Shown piece after piece: positions 46,103 through 60,130 of a stretch of DNA of 64,000 nucleotides. Position 1 is the stretch's first letter; every line of letters begins with the position of its first letter. The notes beneath the pieces were generated by a model. That model made no database searches, was not told where the DNA came from, and saw nothing but the letters and a program-made list of their open reading frames with translations. The translations under genes and the position numbers were made by a program. Source of the stretch: Dreissena polymorpha (lineage: Eukaryota; Mollusca; Bivalvia; Myida; Dreissenidae). The stretch covers positions 64,589,221 to 64,653,220 of the forward strand of contig NC_068357.1 of the NCBI RefSeq assembly GCF_020536995.1, read 5' to 3'.

Positions 46103-49100
46103 GGCGAATCAACCCCAAGTCCTGAATTCAGAAACTTGTCAAAAGTGATGTTTTTTTTAATGTATAGGTTTGATATATGTTATTGTCATCATATCATGCG
46201 CTTTTTAAAAACATGCCAACGATATGGACTTTTTATATCCAGAATTCCATTCTTCGTGTATGGCCTCCTTATAGAAAACAGGTTGACACTAACACTGACA
46301 TAGAGATCTACTAAGATTTCTTAGCACAAAACAATTACAGTAAATCCTCATTAACAGCATGGTCTATTTCTCAATTAATCATACAGGTGCCATTTAACAA
46401 AATGTTTAGGTCAGGACTATTATTATAATCCTTTCGTAGATTAAGTCCCTGTCACGAAACACGTGTTGATATAGCATGTAATTGACCCAGGTGCTAATAA
46501 CATATGAACATTTTTTAGTAATGTTTACTCAGCAATCTTCATAATCGCATTCGTAAATCGGGTCAATAAGTCCGGAAAAACTGTGTGTATCGCGCAAGTT
46601 CAACACGGTGGCATACATTTATTTTAAATTTATATGAATCCTTATTACCAATAGCGATGTTGATTAAAGCATCCTTTTGAACACAGCCGGTGAACGAGCG
46701 TATTTGTTAAACAAAGTAACCATTCAAATACCATACATCAACACAACGCAAAAAGCCACTTTCCCATTCTGGAATTCTGTAAACGCTTAATGCTAGTTTA
46801 AATTGCTGATAACTGCCACCAAAATTATGGCTTGCTTACGATTATTGCGATTAACATAATTTCATGTTCCAAGTCAACAAGCCCACTCTACAGTGTATCA
46901 TGCGTCTTTGTTTTACAATGATTTCTACTATTTGCATAAGCGCTCAATGTTAACAGCGCAATCGTTACCAACCGTTTGGTCATTGATTATACTTGGCCCT
47001 ACCTTTTATATTATCATGCGGAAAACAACGATTCCAAATGACCACAAAGATAATATATATAAAGCATTCATTAATTCTCTGCGCCGTAACTCAACAGGGA
47101 CATTTCTATTTTTCAGATTTAAACATAGTCCATTGGTTCAATAATGCGCCGAGACGATATTTTCTCAATTTTCACCAACGACCAATTATCTTGGCCGGAT
47201 GCCGGAAATGAATGTTTTTATGTTTCTTAGATAATCGCTCCTCCGAATGGACTAAAGTATTCCATGCGAAGTGATATTTATTCGCTCACAAGTACGGCAA
47301 AATATTGAACAACGTGCTATAAATGTCTCATATTTCAACTTGAATGTTTTCAAACTTCAAGTGTTTCAATACATGGGCCGAAAATGTAAACCACTTCGAA
47401 ATGTCAATCCGTTTAAAAGAAAGTAATTTGGTTCAGATGTTATCGTGATTTTGAACCGTATATAATAAATATATCATTCACATAACAATCTTTATTTCGC
47501 TTCACCGCATATCAACCAAAGGTACAAATAGACGGGTAAGTGTGCTTTATGAAGTCAACAAAAACACTTCTTTAAATTAAGTAAGAATTTCTCATTTGAT
47601 AATACATAACAATCAACATCCAGATTCTATTTAACACACAAGCATACAGACTAAAATGTTTTCTTAATTGCTTGTGTGCATATTTATTTATTTTAACTGC
47701 TTGAAAACGCTAACTGTCACCACCTATTAGCATTCAGACCCATAATTTCTTTTCGCGTTTACAAATGACATGTATATATGTCACCATATTCAATCAAGCC
47801 CACAACGGCTGATAATATCTTATTCCGCCTATTTCAAAGTTTGTGTTCAAGGGCCAAAACGACATTACACATGCCACAAACGTTGGTTTGAATAAGGCAT
47901 TCAGAAAAAAAAGAATTAAAAAGCTATTAAAGCTCTCAGACAATATTTCTGAAGTCAGCGAAAAAATCATCGTGTCATCGATTTTTTTCACATAAATTTG
48001 TGCTATAATAGCATACGTTCAAGATTTGCTTATCTAAATCAATGTATACATCATTCATTTTTGTATTCCTTTTATTGCATATTGATTTGTCATAAGCACA
48101 TTTTAAATCCGTCTTTTCATATGATTTCTGAAGCAGCATATGAATCGCTCATTACTAATTCGTATAAAAGTGCACTTAACATTTTAATTAACGCTAGTCC
48201 ATTGCATCAATGTACTTCTTCTAGTTTAATATGTATGTCTATAAACACGATTCATGCATTCGCCGCATTGTTAATAAGACGTCCGCCAAATAAAAACTTT
48301 CATTGCACGAATACTTCTGTCTAAGATAAAAGCCCTGCAAAATAATAAGCATCCACAAACCATAATGCATCTATTTAAATGATTGAGTCTTATTAATCAT
48401 CGATCATGATGAATTCAGAAAGAAACACTTCATTTTAAGCTTTTCATACACTCGATTTGACACATGCCGTGTCTAACTTTAATAAACAATGTAACTTATG
48501 ACTCTAATCCGTTTAAAACCACCGACCGTTGATTAGCACGCACAACAAACAAATTCGAATTAAAACCTCATTCCAAATATTGACTTAACTGTCAGTAAAA
48601 ATATCGATAGTTTTACCTATTCATAAATCGAAAAGCAATTAAATACTGGACTGCTATATTTGTACTTAATAACCTTAATCTCATTAACAAAACAACATGC
48701 ACAATGTCTAGCAGGTATTTATTTCGTCAACGTTAACTAATCTTAGGTTAAATTCAAAATATTTCAAATATAAGTGCAACAATCGTTTATAATAACTTAT
48801 CTGTATTCAATAATATTGATAATTAGCAATCATTTGCAATAAAGGTCACAGTAAGAGAATCGAGTTCCTAATTGTTGACACATTATACTATTGATCAAGT
48901 ATTTTACTTGTAGCTTAAAAGCTATCAAATTACCAAGTGCAAAATTGCATATTTATGCATAAGTGCGTCTGTTTTCATAGCCATTTTTGTCAGCTCTGAC
49001 AGTTAACTTACTGATTAACATGAACGGGCCTTTTTTTGCAGACTTGTGCATATGTTGATGCATGTGTTCGACTGTTTCAGCATGGCAGATTTAATGACGA

Positions 49101-49179
49101 AACAAACAAGGTATCGAAACAGAAAGGGCAAATGTTGGACCCAAACTGGAATCGAGCGCAAACCACAAAACATTTATTC
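46103..49179. other. Intergenic DNA
   Basis: About 3 kb of AT-rich DNA, with short open frames only. No gene, array or recognised transposon seen. Confidence 0.45.
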
Positions 49180-50131
49180 ATCATTTAGCGTCTACAATAC
49201 TTGACAATTGTTCAAGTAAAATAGTTTCTGTATTTCTAGCAGAGGACCATGTGTTGTGCTATTTTTGCGTCAGATATCTTCTTTGATACCTTTAAATTAA
49301 ATTGTTACGCCTATACAATTTTTGTCTTACCGATTATTAAAATCTAAACATTTAGGACCATGTATCGAACGTGGGTGAACGTTTCAGTAAAGCCAATTAT
49401 TTCATACATAAATATGTACTTTTTATCTTGAATCTTTGTTCATTATGTGTTTTATTCAAGTGACTAATCGGGTGTATTCAACAGTTTCATTGAACAAAAT
49501 ACACTCAATTGAAACACTCATACCATAGATAAGCATTGCATATACTGATTTTTTTATCATTTTACCCAGACTTTTGTCAATAATTGTTGTTCTGGTTGAT
49601 GAAGAGGTGGAATATGATTAACTAGGCAATGCATCTGAAAATGAATGCCATGTATCTATTAGACCTTTTAGTTACAGCGCATATGAATACATAAATGTAG
49701 TATAAATATTATCGATAGGTAGTTTCAAATATTAGACTTCTGAAATGCAGCCTCAAAGGTTGAGTCTAAAATCAATGACCAACATCAACAACATTTTTAA
49801 GGATTGCGCTTTTTATGCTGCTTTTTATTGTAAATACAATGAAACAATTAAAAAATGTATTGATGAACAAAGAATGGAACTGTAAAGCTGTGCTATAAAT
49901 CCACTTAAAGGCAAGACACGTGCCCAGTGCGTCAGTCAGGTGTGCCGCCATTGTGCGGATAATCTCTCTTCGGTCACAGCGCATTTTGTGAATGGATGTA
50001 TAGGTTTATTACAACTCTTGATCTATTATTATATGCTGTGCGTTTCATTGCCTAATGTAATTAAGTTTTGATAAGAGGTTTAATAAAAATATTAGTTTAT
50101 AGAATATTAAATAACCTGTTTGCTATTGATA

Positions 50132-50372
50132 TTGGCCTCGCTATGGGTAAACGGGGCATAATGTATGTGCGTAAAGCGTCGGCCCAGATAAGCCTGTACA
50201 GTCCGCAAAGGCTTATCAGGGGTGATTCTTATTGCCTGGACTGGAATTTCGTTAAGGAGAGACTTTCTTTAAACAAAAAAGTCCATACAGCGGAAAGTGT
50301 CGGCTCTGATTAGCATGTGCGGACTGCACAGACTGACAATTTCCGCACATGCATTAAGTCCTGTTTTATTTT
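50132..50372. mobile_element. Palindromic MITE, diverged (copy B)
   Basis: Counterpart of 976-1222, but better preserved: GGTAAACGGGGCATAATG, GTCGGCCCAGATAAGCC, AGGCTTATCAGGGG, right end CATGCATTAAGTCC. Confidence 0.75.
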
Positions 50373-50591
50373 CAAACTAAGGCTAATATATCTGAAAGGG
50401 TCATAGAAAGGGGTGTGGCTCAAGTCAACGAATTCATTTCAAATTTATTTTAATTATATTCACTTTGACCAGTTTACTTGAATCATCCTATTGTTCCAAA
50501 CCGCATCATTTCGCACATGTACAATATCCGCGATATGCTCTTCGAGAAACGAGATTAGTTAGAAGGCCTGTCCTTCTTTTCCAGATAACGT

Positions 50592-50885
50592 ACACAGGTG
50601 GTTAGCGTGTGGCTATGATAATAATTAGTGAAAAGATCATTTTGAATGATAAATAATCATATTATAACGAAAAATCAACTTTTTCAAAGCAAAATTCACT
50701 ATCAAATATATATGTAAAAAGGTATTCAACTAAAAATCAACCGAAAACGGGGTGCATCGCTTTGAACAGCCATAACTTCATCAATTGTTCAGCGATTTTA
50801 ATGAACCCGGTCTTATTCAACATATAAATAAATGTCACTTCTTTAAGAAATAAAACGATACACATATAACACATACAAATTACTT
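50592..50885. other. Segment in copy B absent from copy A
   Basis: About 250 bases replace roughly 40 bases of copy A (near 1448-1485). It contains GCCATAACTTCATCAATTG and other blocks that read like a dispersed repeat. No terminal inverted repeats or target duplication were found, so it is an insertion in B or a deletion in A. Confidence 0.55.
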
Positions 50886-52077
50886 ATTGTGATATGGAAG
50901 CAGAATAACATATGCTGAAGATATATGTGCATGTCAATGAGATTTAAAGATCCAATTTTGAATTGGTAGTATAAACTCTCAGGTAAATTAAACTTTAAGA
51001 TCAAACAATCCCTTATAGAGACATACACATCAATAATTTCTGATATCTATTGTCAATAACGACACATGTGGGTATAATTATTATCTCGCATATTTATATA
51101 GCAGATTGATATCTATTTACAATGAAATAGAAATTCTATATTCGCGGAGATTAGTTTAGTTTATGGAATGAAAAACATTGATATGTAAGTTCAATTGAAT
51201 ATATACCTCTCTTGGATTGTTTGCAGTTTGGTATAATCCATTTATTTAAGTGCTTCGACACATGTTAATGACGCAACCTGGAGTGAAAAAAATTGCGATA
51301 TAACAATTTTCACCGATGTGTATAACATAATGTTGTTGCAGATAAGTTGGATGTGGATTGGATTACACATGTGTTGATGAGCAACCAGCGAAGTACAACA
51401 GCAATAAAGGGGAAACGCAAAACGCGCCATTTCATTTGAACAATTTCGTATATGCCGTTGAACACAAGTTTCATTACATCTACCATTTTAATAAATGTGT
51501 GGTAAAATAAGTATACACCAGCATATGTTTAATGTCTAAGGAATGACAAAAATGCTGACATTCGTATCTTCATCCGACCGACGATTAAAACCTTATGGTT
51601 TAAATTGATAAAGTAATAATTTGCATAAAACTCTTTTTAAAGAGACTCTGTTGCACGAAGCTACGCAACTTAAGACACACGTTTGCTTTCCGAATATTAT
51701 GACGACTAAATATTATTATGATTAACAATAACAAATCGTCGAAAAATCAATAAAAAAATCAAAATTGTAAAACGTTTCATGTATGAAGTCTTTTGAAACC
51801 AAAAGAAAACAGCTTCAAATAGCATTAATATTCTTTAAGGACATTTCATAAGACAAGCATGAGAATTTCAAAAGTTTAATTATCTCTTGAAGCTACACTT
51901 GAACGTTTAACATACAAAATAAAAGCTCAATAATTAATGAAGACAGATTGATCGTTTAAGAAATGAAAAGTGATAAAATAATCTTTCAAAAATGGAATAG
52001 AAGTTAATGATCATTCCAATTTGCTTTACAAAACAACAATCGTTTACAAATGGAAAAAATGCGAAATTTAAAAAAAA

Positions 52078-52274
52078 ATGATTCCAGCCGAAATTGATGT
52101 TCAAGCAATGGATTCGGAGTCTGGTACAGACATGCGTGCTATTGAGCTGCTTAATGCAATTAAATCGGCGGTTCAACAAAAAAGGTCAAAACGTTCTTTC
52201 AAGCTGCCAAATATTAAAATAAACAAGCATCGCCCTAGATTGATCATCAAGGGAAATAACAACTGGCATCAGCA
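52078..52274 (+). CDS. Gene B exon 1, unknown two-exon family
   Basis: Copy B counterpart of the exon at 2684-2880, with the same length, donor (GTAAGT at 52275) and phase. It differs from A at seven bases. Six fall within codons 7-18 and all change amino acids (Tyr7Asp, Leu15Ser, Asp16Gly, Ile17Thr, Asn18Asp). The seventh is silent, in the Arg codon of the HRPR block. The rest of the exon is unchanged, including QQKRSKRS and IIKGNNNWH. As in A, the second ATG (52108) is the start favoured by comparison with paralogue C. Function unknown. Confidence 0.72.
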
Positions 52275-52859
52275 GTAAGTTATAGTCAAGTTGTTTTGTG
52301 CATTAAAGCTGATATGGTGATCGTAAATATTCAACTTGCAGTTCGATTAAATATCTCTTCAAAACTATTTGAGCTGCAGTTGTCGTCAACCATTGTTTTC
52401 ACTTGCTATGTCTGTTTCTTAAAATTAAGTGTGAGCCCGCGAACTGTTAATGTAAGTAATTTGTTCTTGATAACCCTGAGTATTCTTTTGTTAGAAGCCT
52501 TTTCAGTTATTGAAAGAGCGGGTAAACCTTTGTGACAAAAAAGTGAATTTCAAACCCGTTTTCTTGGTTCTTACTAGCGTAAACGTCTTTGTCTTACGGC
52601 CCTCGACTCCAGTGTATATACAGCCTGACTAGGGTTTCTTCTTCATTGAACATCAATACATATTACAGTTCTTCAATTAGCGATATTAAACCGTATATTA
52701 TGTGAAATGTGAAACACGTGCAGTGAAGGATATTATTTGTGATATGTTATGCTTGTTCCTTAAATTATTTTGATTTTAACAACGTTTTATCATAAAGGGT
52801 TGTGTGTTATTCTAATGTTACCTGTCATGAGTAAGTCAAATATGAGGACAGAGATCGAT

Positions 52860-54775
52860 AATCAATTAGAATCGCTAAGAATTGCACAAAGGGAAGCATA
52901 ACTCGGACCGAGGACGCCTTAATGGAATGGGAGGTGATAAAGAAACTTATAAAAGAACAAGATAAGTTTCTGGCAAAGCTTGCCACTAAGCAGGACACAC
53001 GAAAGGTAGTTCTACGGCTTACCCGTCGACTGGGGAGGTTAAAGTGAAAGCATCTGTCTCCTTGTGATCCTAGTTAGAATAAAGGGACAATCATAGCCAC
53101 CTTCAGGAAATGACTCTATCTGACGTAGAGACAGTGTCGTTTGTTCTGGATTTACTTGATGATCCTGCATGGCTTAAAGTTTTATGTAGACTCAAAGAGA
53201 TTCTGAACAAGCCTGACCGATCGTTAAAAGCGCTTCAAAATCCGTTTGGAAATTGTTAAACGGTTTCCCTGTTATTGAAACGTTTCTTTGCATAAGGTAA
53301 AGAACGGTAGGATCTAGTAACCAAGTCAAGAAATCTCTTAGAAATATTATCGGAAAATTCTAGATTACACTCTTCGCCTGTAGAAGACAAACATTCTCTT
53401 TTAAACGATAGTCTGACTGAAGCAGTTACACAATAGAGTTTCGTCGTATATTATTCAGCATAAAAACTGAAAAATATGAACTAACATGTTGTGGCTACAT
53501 ACAGAGATGTTTGCTGTGTGGAGTAGAACCTGTAGAACCTATGACCTAACAAAACGCTGCTAAATTATTTACAAGGTTGTGGAAAAGGTCTTACGTAGAC
53601 TTGAAGCATGTGGTATCTCTTCTCCAAAATACAAACCGAGAAGTAGAATTTGTTTCTCTCTGGTAGCAAACATCAATGGGAACCCTGTGCGTAAAAAGAC
53701 GGACTGTTCTCAAGTCGAAAAGAAAGACAATAGTTGTTGCATTAGATGGACCGTTTTATACGTGGATCATTATTCGTGAAAGGCTACAAATAAATATAAC
53801 AATGAATGGGTTTCTAGTGACATGCTTAACCGACACTTTGGCGCTGGTGCTCACCATCACAAAAGTTTCACTACTGTGAACTCAGTTGCGTTCAATTGCA
53901 AGTTCAGGCAGTTCAGTTCAGGAAACGCGTCATAATTTTCTCTTATTTCTGACTTCGAACACCAAGTTGACATTGAGAAGACAACCTTATAGGCAGGGAG
54001 ACAAGTTCTAAAATACCCCATATGCGAGGTTGCAGAGAAAAAGAAACTGGTCCCTGGAGTTGTCGGAGGTGACGTTCTTCACTCGTTGAAGACACACGAA
54101 GTTGGAATTATCAAGACCTTAGAATTCTAGACAAGAATTCCATGCAGATGAAGTACAAGCGTTTTCAAGATTGGTGGTTAAGACTAAAAAATTTGATGTT
54201 AGAATGAAGGAAAGTCAGTAAGAAAGCTAAATAAAACGTTTTAGACCCATTGAAAAGAACAAGCAGTCCTTGCAAGTATTGAACGACATGATGCGTTTGC
54301 CAGAAACTTCCCACAAGACATCGTTGTAGATTCGAGTTTTGTAAACGTCGTTGAAACATGTGTGGTCCAATGAAACAATTGTGATCCAGGAAACGCGTCA
54401 TAATTTCCTCTTAGTTTCTGACTTTGAACCACAAGTGGACATCGAGAGAACAACCATATAGGCAGAGATACAAGTTCTCAAAGACTCCATATGCGTGGTT
54501 GCAGAGAGAAAGAAACTGGTCCTTGGAGTCGTCCGAAGTGACTTTCTTACCTTGTTGAAGACACACGAGTTATCAAGACCTTTAAAAAGAAAGTCCTAGT
54601 AGGAATAGTTGAGAATATACAAAAACGCTACACCTTCAGTGTGTTAGAATATGAAGTTTATGAAAATACCGTATTAGTTATTGCGCATGAAGTCAGACTG
54701 AGTGATGACCCACCGATTAGGGCACTGTATTGTGTGCGAAAACTGCAAATTCTTCATATCCCTTGTCAGAGATAA
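52860..54775 (+). pseudogene. Decayed coding-like stretch in intron B
   Basis: Copy B counterpart of 3530-5410, including the internal duplication. Broken at many points and of unknown family. The substitutions relative to A show no sign of a conserved reading frame. Confidence 0.4.
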
Positions 54776-55644
54776 AAAAAATGTGTTAAAAATTTTAAAA
54801 GATGTGTAGTGTCGAACCCGGCTCGAGGCCGATTACTTAGATTAAAATGTCTAGAAAAATCACGACGAGACACCATTGAAAGTTCCACAATTTAATAAGC
54901 GCACTCTACATTTCATATCGGGGGATGCCACTATAACAATAATCCTTGTAATAGTATAACAGAATTACTTCCCCTAGTAGTCCTTTTGGTCTTTTAATTC
55001 GTCCGCTACTTTCATGCGGATGTCGAACAAGATATTTGAAGATCAGAATTTTCAAACATTGTATTTATACATATCTTGCTTATATTCGTATTACAGCACG
55101 CAAGTCGAGAAGCGGTAGAACGACCGACTTAGACTCGGACCTGGCTTAAATATTATATATATATAAAAATACATAAAATTTCATATGAAATACTGTAAAA
55201 AGATAATTTTTTATTTTAATTTATCTTTCTATATAAGACTTTAGAAAAAAAACACTGTGTAAATCCCTTCTATAAAGGTATGAGCTGTGCTTTTCAGGTC
55301 CCAACATTTGTGTGTTTTTTTTATACATAAGCAAGTTATAAAAATGGGTTGAACCAAGATCATGTCGACAATAAATTAATGAAAGAAGAAAACCAGCTTA
55401 ATAAAAATAACGTCTCGTGATTTTGATAATAATTGACTGTACACGTTCAATACTGTGTTTTATGAGAAAAGGGACATTAAAACAGCAGTTTTCTCAATGG
55501 TTAAGTAAGTTAAGAACAGACTTCTGAAACGTTTTCCTTGAACACTAAGTAAGTTGTTTATTTCGACTTCTAACGTCTTTGGACATAAACCGAGTGAAGA
55601 ACCAAAACCCTCGAGCCGAATGGGCAAATTCTATTGAAGGAATA

Positions 55645-55768
<124 letters not shown>

Positions 55769-56036
55769 TGGCTTACTCGTGCTTGGAAAATATCCATATT
55801 GTTGTAAGCCATTTTGTCAGTCAACGTTCATGCATGCCCGCCCCGTGTACGCATGCTCTCATGTACAAGTTTAAAGTTTACGTTTGAATTTTAAAGAATT
55901 ACAAACAATCTTACGTTTGTCAGAATACGTTTTTGTAATCAAACCCCTTTATAACGACCCTTTCTGTGATCGTATGATGCAAAGGATGCTATTTTTTTAA
56001 ACCATTTATTTGGATCTAATTAATGATATTACTCGA

Positions 56037-56279
56037 TCTAGAAAAACGGATCTTAATGCATGTGCATAAAGTGTCGTGATATATCAGCCTTAACAGCCCG
56101 CACTAACATTGGACGACTGATAAATCTTTAATGGAGTTTACGTCGAAAAAAAGTATCTTTTAAACGAAAATCCAGTCTAGGCGGAAAGTGTCGTCCCTGA
56201 TTAGCTTGTGCGGACAGCTCAGACTAATATAGGGCGATACTTTTCGTACATGCATTAAGTCCGGTATTCCCAGAGAGAG
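56037..56279. mobile_element. Palindromic MITE, diverged (copy B)
   Basis: Counterpart of 6674-6912. Confidence 0.8.
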
Positions 56280-56292
56280 ACTCATGCTATAT

Positions 56293-56553
56293 GTGTCGTG
56301 TTCTGAGAAAATTGGGCTTAATGCATGTGCGTCAAGTGTCGTCCCAGATTAGCCTGTGCAGTCCGCACAGGCTAATCAGGGACGACACTTTCCGCTTAAA
56401 CTAGATTTTCGGTAAAAAGGGACTTCTTTTAAACGGAAAATACCATTTAAGCGGAAAGCGTCGTCCCTGATTAGCCTGTGCGGACTGCACAGGCTAATCT
56501 GGGACGACACTTTACGCACATGCATTATGACCAGCTTTCACAGAACAAGACAC
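56293..56553. mobile_element. Palindromic MITE, new insertion in copy B
   Basis: A 261-bp intact element absent from copy A, where the site reads GCTATATCAAAACC. In B, ATAT is duplicated on both sides (56289-56292, 56554-56557). Termini are GTGTCGTGTTCTGAGAAAAT and CAAGACAC. The right half is the reverse complement of the left with small changes, and each half contains its own hairpin. No coding. It is the best reference copy of the family in the window because its ends are proven by the empty site. Confidence 0.97.
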
Positions 56554-57264
56554 ATATCAATACCACTGATTTGGATCTAATGAGGGACATATTTGAATAC
56601 AATCGAAATGGATATCGGTTGAATCGGTGACCTTTTTTTAGCCCAAATCTACTGTTCCGTGACATGCACTGTTTTATATATTGATTATGATCTCTATTAC
56701 TAGTCTTTGACTAGTCCGATCAATCAATTCTATAATTCATTAATCAATTAGGCTAACCACTTTTGATAAGGATTGACGGAATTAATTATAAACTGATTTT
56801 TCCTATTGTCATTCGCTATATGTTATAGGTAAGTGCACGATGTTTATCATATAAAGAGATTAATGTGCATTAAAAGGCGTTTAATTTAAGCTGTGTATAT
56901 TGCAATAATCCTGTTGAAGTATTTTGAGTCTTGTATATATCGATATTTATGTGTAGAAATATGATGAGTTTTAATTATAATGATCGGGTTGAACTAGTTA
57001 ACATGTGTGTTATAATGTCTTTTTACTATCGTATAGAAGAATACGTATATAATATCCTTAGTCCTGAATAGGGACGGTGCTATGGGGGCTATTACTAACG
57101 TATAAACTGACGCATGCAATTCTTATGAAATGGATAACAGAATAAGTTATGACTTCGGGAGTGCGAAAGTAAAAGTTAAAATATTGTATAATTGTCAATG
57201 GTGTGAAACATTTGTGCAATTACTTTGACATCAAACTAGTTGACGGTTCTAGTGTTCTCAATAG

Positions 57265-57480
57265 AGCCACTTTCTGTGAAAACTGGGATTAATTTATGTG
57301 CGTTATTTCTTAACTTGCTAATCATGAACGACACTTTTGCTTTTATGGAATTTTGTAAGGAAGTCCTTTCAAAACTAAAATACTGTCTATGCGGCAAGTG
57401 CCGTCCCTGATTAGCCTGTGTAGTCCGCACATGATGGGACGACACTTTACCCGCATGCATTAAGTCCGGTTTTCCCAGAA
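57265..57480. mobile_element. Palindromic MITE, partial (copy B)
   Basis: Counterpart of 7636-7850, with the left hairpin also missing. Confidence 0.75.
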
Positions 57481-57760
57481 GGCGGCTTAATAGGACATTG
57501 GAATTGATTATTTGAAGGAACCATAAGGGTCTGTTTAAACCGATTACTTTATATACTTTGATCGATTTGTTTAATTGATTTCGATTTCTTCCGCAACTAT
57601 TCAATGAGCGTCCCACGGTTTTGGGATTCCCTCTGTAATCACAAAGGTCGGATATATCACGTGACAGCAGAACATGCCTTCACGAAGACAACTCTAGATA
57701 TGAAACGAATAAAAAGGTACTTAGTCGTAAAACACAGTAAGTCAATATGTCACAATCATG

Positions 57761-57962
57761 TTAACCCAGTTATGCCTAGCGTCTAGAAAAAAAGGCCTTG
57801 GCAAACAGCGGCGTCTCATCTGGGTCTGCGCTGTTTGCTTAAAGGAATTTCTGTAAGAAATATTCTAAAAATAGAAATAAATATACCAGACATCCCTAAT
57901 TTTGGAAATTAATAGATCCAATTTAAAAGGATGGGAGTGTCAACTCGGCATAAATGGGTTAA
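57761..57962. mobile_element. Second MITE family, TTAACCCA ends (copy B)
   Basis: Counterpart of 8130-8329. The left end here is TTAACCCAGTTATGCC. Confidence 0.75.
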
Positions 57963-58541
57963 TCTTTAACGCAATAATACTAAAACTATAAGTCGTGATG
58001 CCAGTTTTGGTCTCCGTTATAACTCATGTTTTAAGAAAATCGTTGATCCACCTTTATTTAATTACTTTTCCGTATCACATCTAGTTTAATTCGACAAATT
58101 TAATGTAAAGTATCTTTTTTGAAGATACTTGTTGATGCTATGAACCACTCGTGTGTCGTTTTATTTGATGTTTTTTATTCTGATTCGTCTTTTTTTCAAC
58201 AAACTGTTTCAGTTTTCACCGAATGATTCGGTACTAGAATGGCCATCGTGAAAATAAATACTTTAAACCATTTAACTCATATAAATTAATGCAACAAATA
58301 ATTTATGAAAAAAATAACGACTTTTGGTTCACACTTAAAACAAACGTGTGCATAATGTGCAATCCCATCGTTGCCGGATAAATTATAAAAAGAGACAATT
58401 TAATCAAATTGGAATGGTAGCACCGTTTTGACCTATTAACGTTTTGACCTAAGTAATCCATTAACAGTTTCCAATGCAGCATTGGGCGATAGGTCATATA
58501 TTAGTTCTTTTTGAATGCTTTGAGCTTTTATGAGTACATAC

Positions 58542-58803
58542 GAGTCGCGTTCTGAGAAAACTGAGCATAATGCATGTGCGTAAAGTGTCGTCCCAGATTA
58601 GCCTGTGCAGTCCGCACAGGCTAATCTGGGACGACACTTTCCGCCTAAATTTGATTGTCGCTAAGAAGAGACTTCATTAAAAAAGAAAAATGTCATAAAA
58701 GCGGAAAGTGTCGTCCCTGATTAGCCTGTGCGCACTGCACAGGCTAATCTGAGACGACACTTTAAGCCCATGCATTATGCCCAATTTTCTTAGAACGCGA
58801 CAC
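58542..58803. mobile_element. Palindromic MITE, intact (copy B)
   Basis: Counterpart of 8911-9171, with the same ATAC flanks and both hairpins kept. Confidence 0.92.
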
Positions 58804-59796
58804 ATACGTACAGCTCACGTATACGTACGTATACGTATCCTGAGGGTCAATAGCTGGCAGTTGGATTATTGTATCTAGGTCATATATAGAAACACTCTGA
58901 TGTGTACATAAGGAACAAATGCAATCTACTGGTAGTGGCCTGTGGTCAACTTTAAACTACTTTCTGTTTAGTGGATGTTGTCAGTCGGTTCAGTTATCCA
59001 TTGAACCAAACTTAATAACATGCTCTTCTCATACTTCAGGTATTATTGATTGTTCAAGTACTTTGTTTCTTCATTTCTTTTTTTAATAAGTTAATCTTAT
59101 ATTCCACGTCCTCTGTGCCTTCGATATGTGTTTTACGTCCTTCTAAATACAAACTATAAAATGATTTAAGTAAAGCAAATTCGTGCACGAAACATTTGAT
59201 ATTTCTCTTCAGATAAACACATACGACTGTTCTGTTTAATTTACTTTTGAAACTCTTGAATTTAAAGCATGCAGTCATTAACCTTGGATCTTTGTCAAGT
59301 ATTTGGCGTTACCGCCGTTCATACATCGAGAATAAGTATTGTATGTATAAACTAAATTTCACTTCTCCTTTCTAAAAAATCTTTAAATCGTTAATTAATC
59401 GTTCACAATCTTTTACCAAACCTTTGTGTAGCGCCGGGAGATTTTGCATGTTCTGTTCAAAGATTTGAAGTGGTGAAGTCAAAAGTAAACTTTAATAGGC
59501 ACTTCAAAAAATATCTAAACGAAATGAATGTAAATTGGCGATCTAATTGAAAACATAATATCTCGATAATTGTTTACACAGTAACTGCTAAAAAACGAGA
59601 CAAAAAAGTAGTAATTGTTTAATCATACTAGTGTGTGTCCAGAAAGGAATAAGGAGCACATAATAGTGTCTATACATGGATTCGGATGTTGAAATAGACT
59701 GGTAGGTGTATAGAAATGGTATACATTCTTTATGTTTTTAATGGTTTGGTCATATTATCAAAGTGTTATCAACGTTTATCGTATAAAAATATGCGA

Positions 59797-60130
59797 GCCT
59801 TGCTCTGGGAAAACGGGGCTTAAATCAAAAGAGTAAAATATATTCCCGGATTAGCCTGTGCAATGAGTAAAATATAGTCCCGGATTAGCCTGTGCAATGA
59901 GTAAAATATAGTCCCGGATTAGCCTGTGCACAGAGCGTATATTTATCATCTAGAGTACGTGGCCTGTGCAATTTGCATTTATTGTAATATTCGTTTAAAG
60001 GAAATCTGTTCTCAGCAAAAATCTAGTTTAGACGGAAATTGTCGTCCCTGATATGCCTATGCATACAACACAGGCTAATCTTGGACGACACTTTCAGCAC
60101 ATGCAATAAGCCCCGTTTTCTCAGAGCGGA
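59797..60130. mobile_element. Palindromic MITE with triplicated unit (copy B)
   Basis: Counterpart of 10165-10460. The unit with CCCGGATTAGCCTGTGCA occurs three times (59841-59932) at a 39-bp spacing, against two in A. Confidence 0.82.

Noticed and set aside
49772-49984. Short minus-strand frame MRCDRREIIRTMAAHLTDALG
   Set aside because: Not open in the corresponding part of copy A; chance frame.
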